25,702 nt of DNA from an uncultured Bacilli bacterium (GTDB lineage Bacteria > Bacillota_I > Bacilli_A > RF39 > UBA660). Positions within the stretch are counted from its first letter, which is position 1, and every line of letters starts with the position of its first letter. The stretch is from positions 1-25,702 of the forward strand of contig CALVKC010000009.1 of the NCBI GenBank assembly GCA_944332505.1, in the 5' to 3' direction. The notes below the pieces were generated by a model. That model was given only the letters and a program-made list of their open reading frames with translations, did no database searches and was not told the origin of the DNA. This document shows, piece by piece, positions 25,277 to 25,702 of the stretch. A program made the position numbers and the translations under genes.

Positions 25277-25370
25277 ATACTCCGTACAAGTTCTCCAATT
25301 CACTATTTTATTTACCAACTTATCCTAGTGTATCAGTAACCTTGCACATCAACGCAGTCATACATAATCA

Positions 25371-25399
25371 ATAATACCACTAAAATTTATGAAATGCAA
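25371..25399 (-). promoter_or_regulatory. Promoter of the S10-spc-alpha superoperon
   Basis: TTGCAT (25394-25399), 17 bases, then TATTAT (25371-25376) with an extended TGG directly upstream. It starts right after the secG terminator. The predicted start near 25364 gives a leader of about 125 bases. Confidence 0.7.
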
Positions 25400-25400
25400 C

Positions 25401-25429
25401 AAAAAAATTGCCTTTTTCAGCAATTTTTT
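25401..25429 (-). terminator. Terminator of secG
   Basis: A 10-bp perfect stem of A-rich and GC bases (AAAAAATTGC / GCAATTTTTT) with an 8-base loop, followed by U residues on the minus strand. Separates secG from the ribosomal superoperon. Confidence 0.85.
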
Positions 25430-25459
25430 ACAAACAAACACAAGGTTTATAATTTTTTA

Positions 25460-25678
25460 TTATTGTAAAAACAAAATCAAAGATATTACAAAGAATAAAA
25501 TACCTAAAACCATAGTTGCTCTACTAATAAATAGTTCTAAGCCTCTTTCTTTTGTATGTTGAAATAAATTTTCGTTTCCTCCGGTAATAATTTGTCCGGC
25601 ATCACTCGCTTTATTTCCTTGTAATAATACAATAGCTATTAAAAGTATTGAAATTACTAACAAAATATTTTCTAACAT
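25460..25678 (-). CDS. secG: Preprotein translocase subunit SecG
   Basis: 72 residues with two hydrophobic helices (about 4-20 and 52-71), the SecG layout. The linker has LLQGNKASDAGQIITGGNENLF, typical of the family. Stimulates translocation through SecYE. GGAGG lies 7 bases before the ATG. Its promoter lies beyond the window edge; a terminator follows. Confidence 0.92.
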   Translation of the reverse strand: MLENILLVISILLIAIVLLQGNKASDAGQIITGGNENLFQHTKERGLELFISRATMVLGILFFVISLILFLQ

Positions 25679-25702
25679 TTTATTACCTCCTATTCTTCAT
25701 TT

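Noticed and set aside
25333..25365. Short upstream ORF (MYDCVDVQGY) in the rpsJ leader
   Set aside because: No Shine-Dalgarno, and its ATG lies at the predicted transcript start; too weak to call a regulatory peptide.
1..25702. CRISPR array, transposon, prophage, tRNA or rRNA genes
   Set aside because: No spaced repeats, no transposase or integrase frames, and no cloverleaf or rRNA sequences noticed; gaps are all shorter than about 220 bases.

Overview
The window is a 25.7-kb piece of an AT-rich bacterial chromosome. It almost certainly comes from Bacillota, most likely an uncultured gut-type member of the Bacilli (RF39/Erysipelotrichales-like or a close relative of Mollicutes). The reasons are the strong AGGAGG ribosome binding sites, the zinc-binding S14 and S18, the Bacillus-like order of parA, parB, DUF951, ychF, rpsF, ssb and rpsR, the missing rpmD, and the style of the surface protein at the left end. 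TGA is used as a stop (rplP), so the Mycoplasma code does not apply. The lineage call is inference; no search was possible.

Layout from right to left, since all genes but one are on the minus strand. secG (25460-25678) ends at its own terminator. A promoter at 25371-25399 then starts a single ~13.9-kb S10-spc-alpha superoperon: rpsJ, rplC, rplD, rplW, rplB, rpsS, rplV, rpsC, rplP, rpmC, rpsQ, rplN, rplX, rplE, rpsZ, rpsH, rplF, rplR, rpsE, rplO, secY, adk, map, infA, rpmJ, rpsM, rpsK, rpoA, rplQ. It closes at a terminator that overlaps the rplQ stop. rpmD (L30) is absent between rpsE and rplO. L3 has an acidic C-terminal tail and L24 a Lys/Glu-rich one.

Next come a small orphan zinc-ribbon gene and a compact, mostly overlapping operon parA-parB-DUF951-AbgT transporter-ychF, which covers chromosome segregation plus a translation-associated ATPase with a transporter inserted. 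A block of membrane genes follows, in separate short units: BI-1 and RDD, an acyltransferase-3, and DUF805. Then comes rpsF-ssb-rpsR, whose 5' leader can sequester the rpsF ribosome binding site and looks like an S6:S18 autoregulatory element.

The left 2 kb is the accessory part. A 550-residue membrane-anchored fibronectin-III surface protein is divergent from a 76-residue XRE regulator. Between them lie two overlapping back-to-back promoters that share a -35 region and carry three copies of an ACCATTT-centred operator. This small regulator/surface-protein switch is the least ordinary item. The remaining genes are core translation, secretion, segregation and membrane functions. I see no tRNA, rRNA, CRISPR array, transposase or integrase, and no gene-free stretch longer than about 220 bases.
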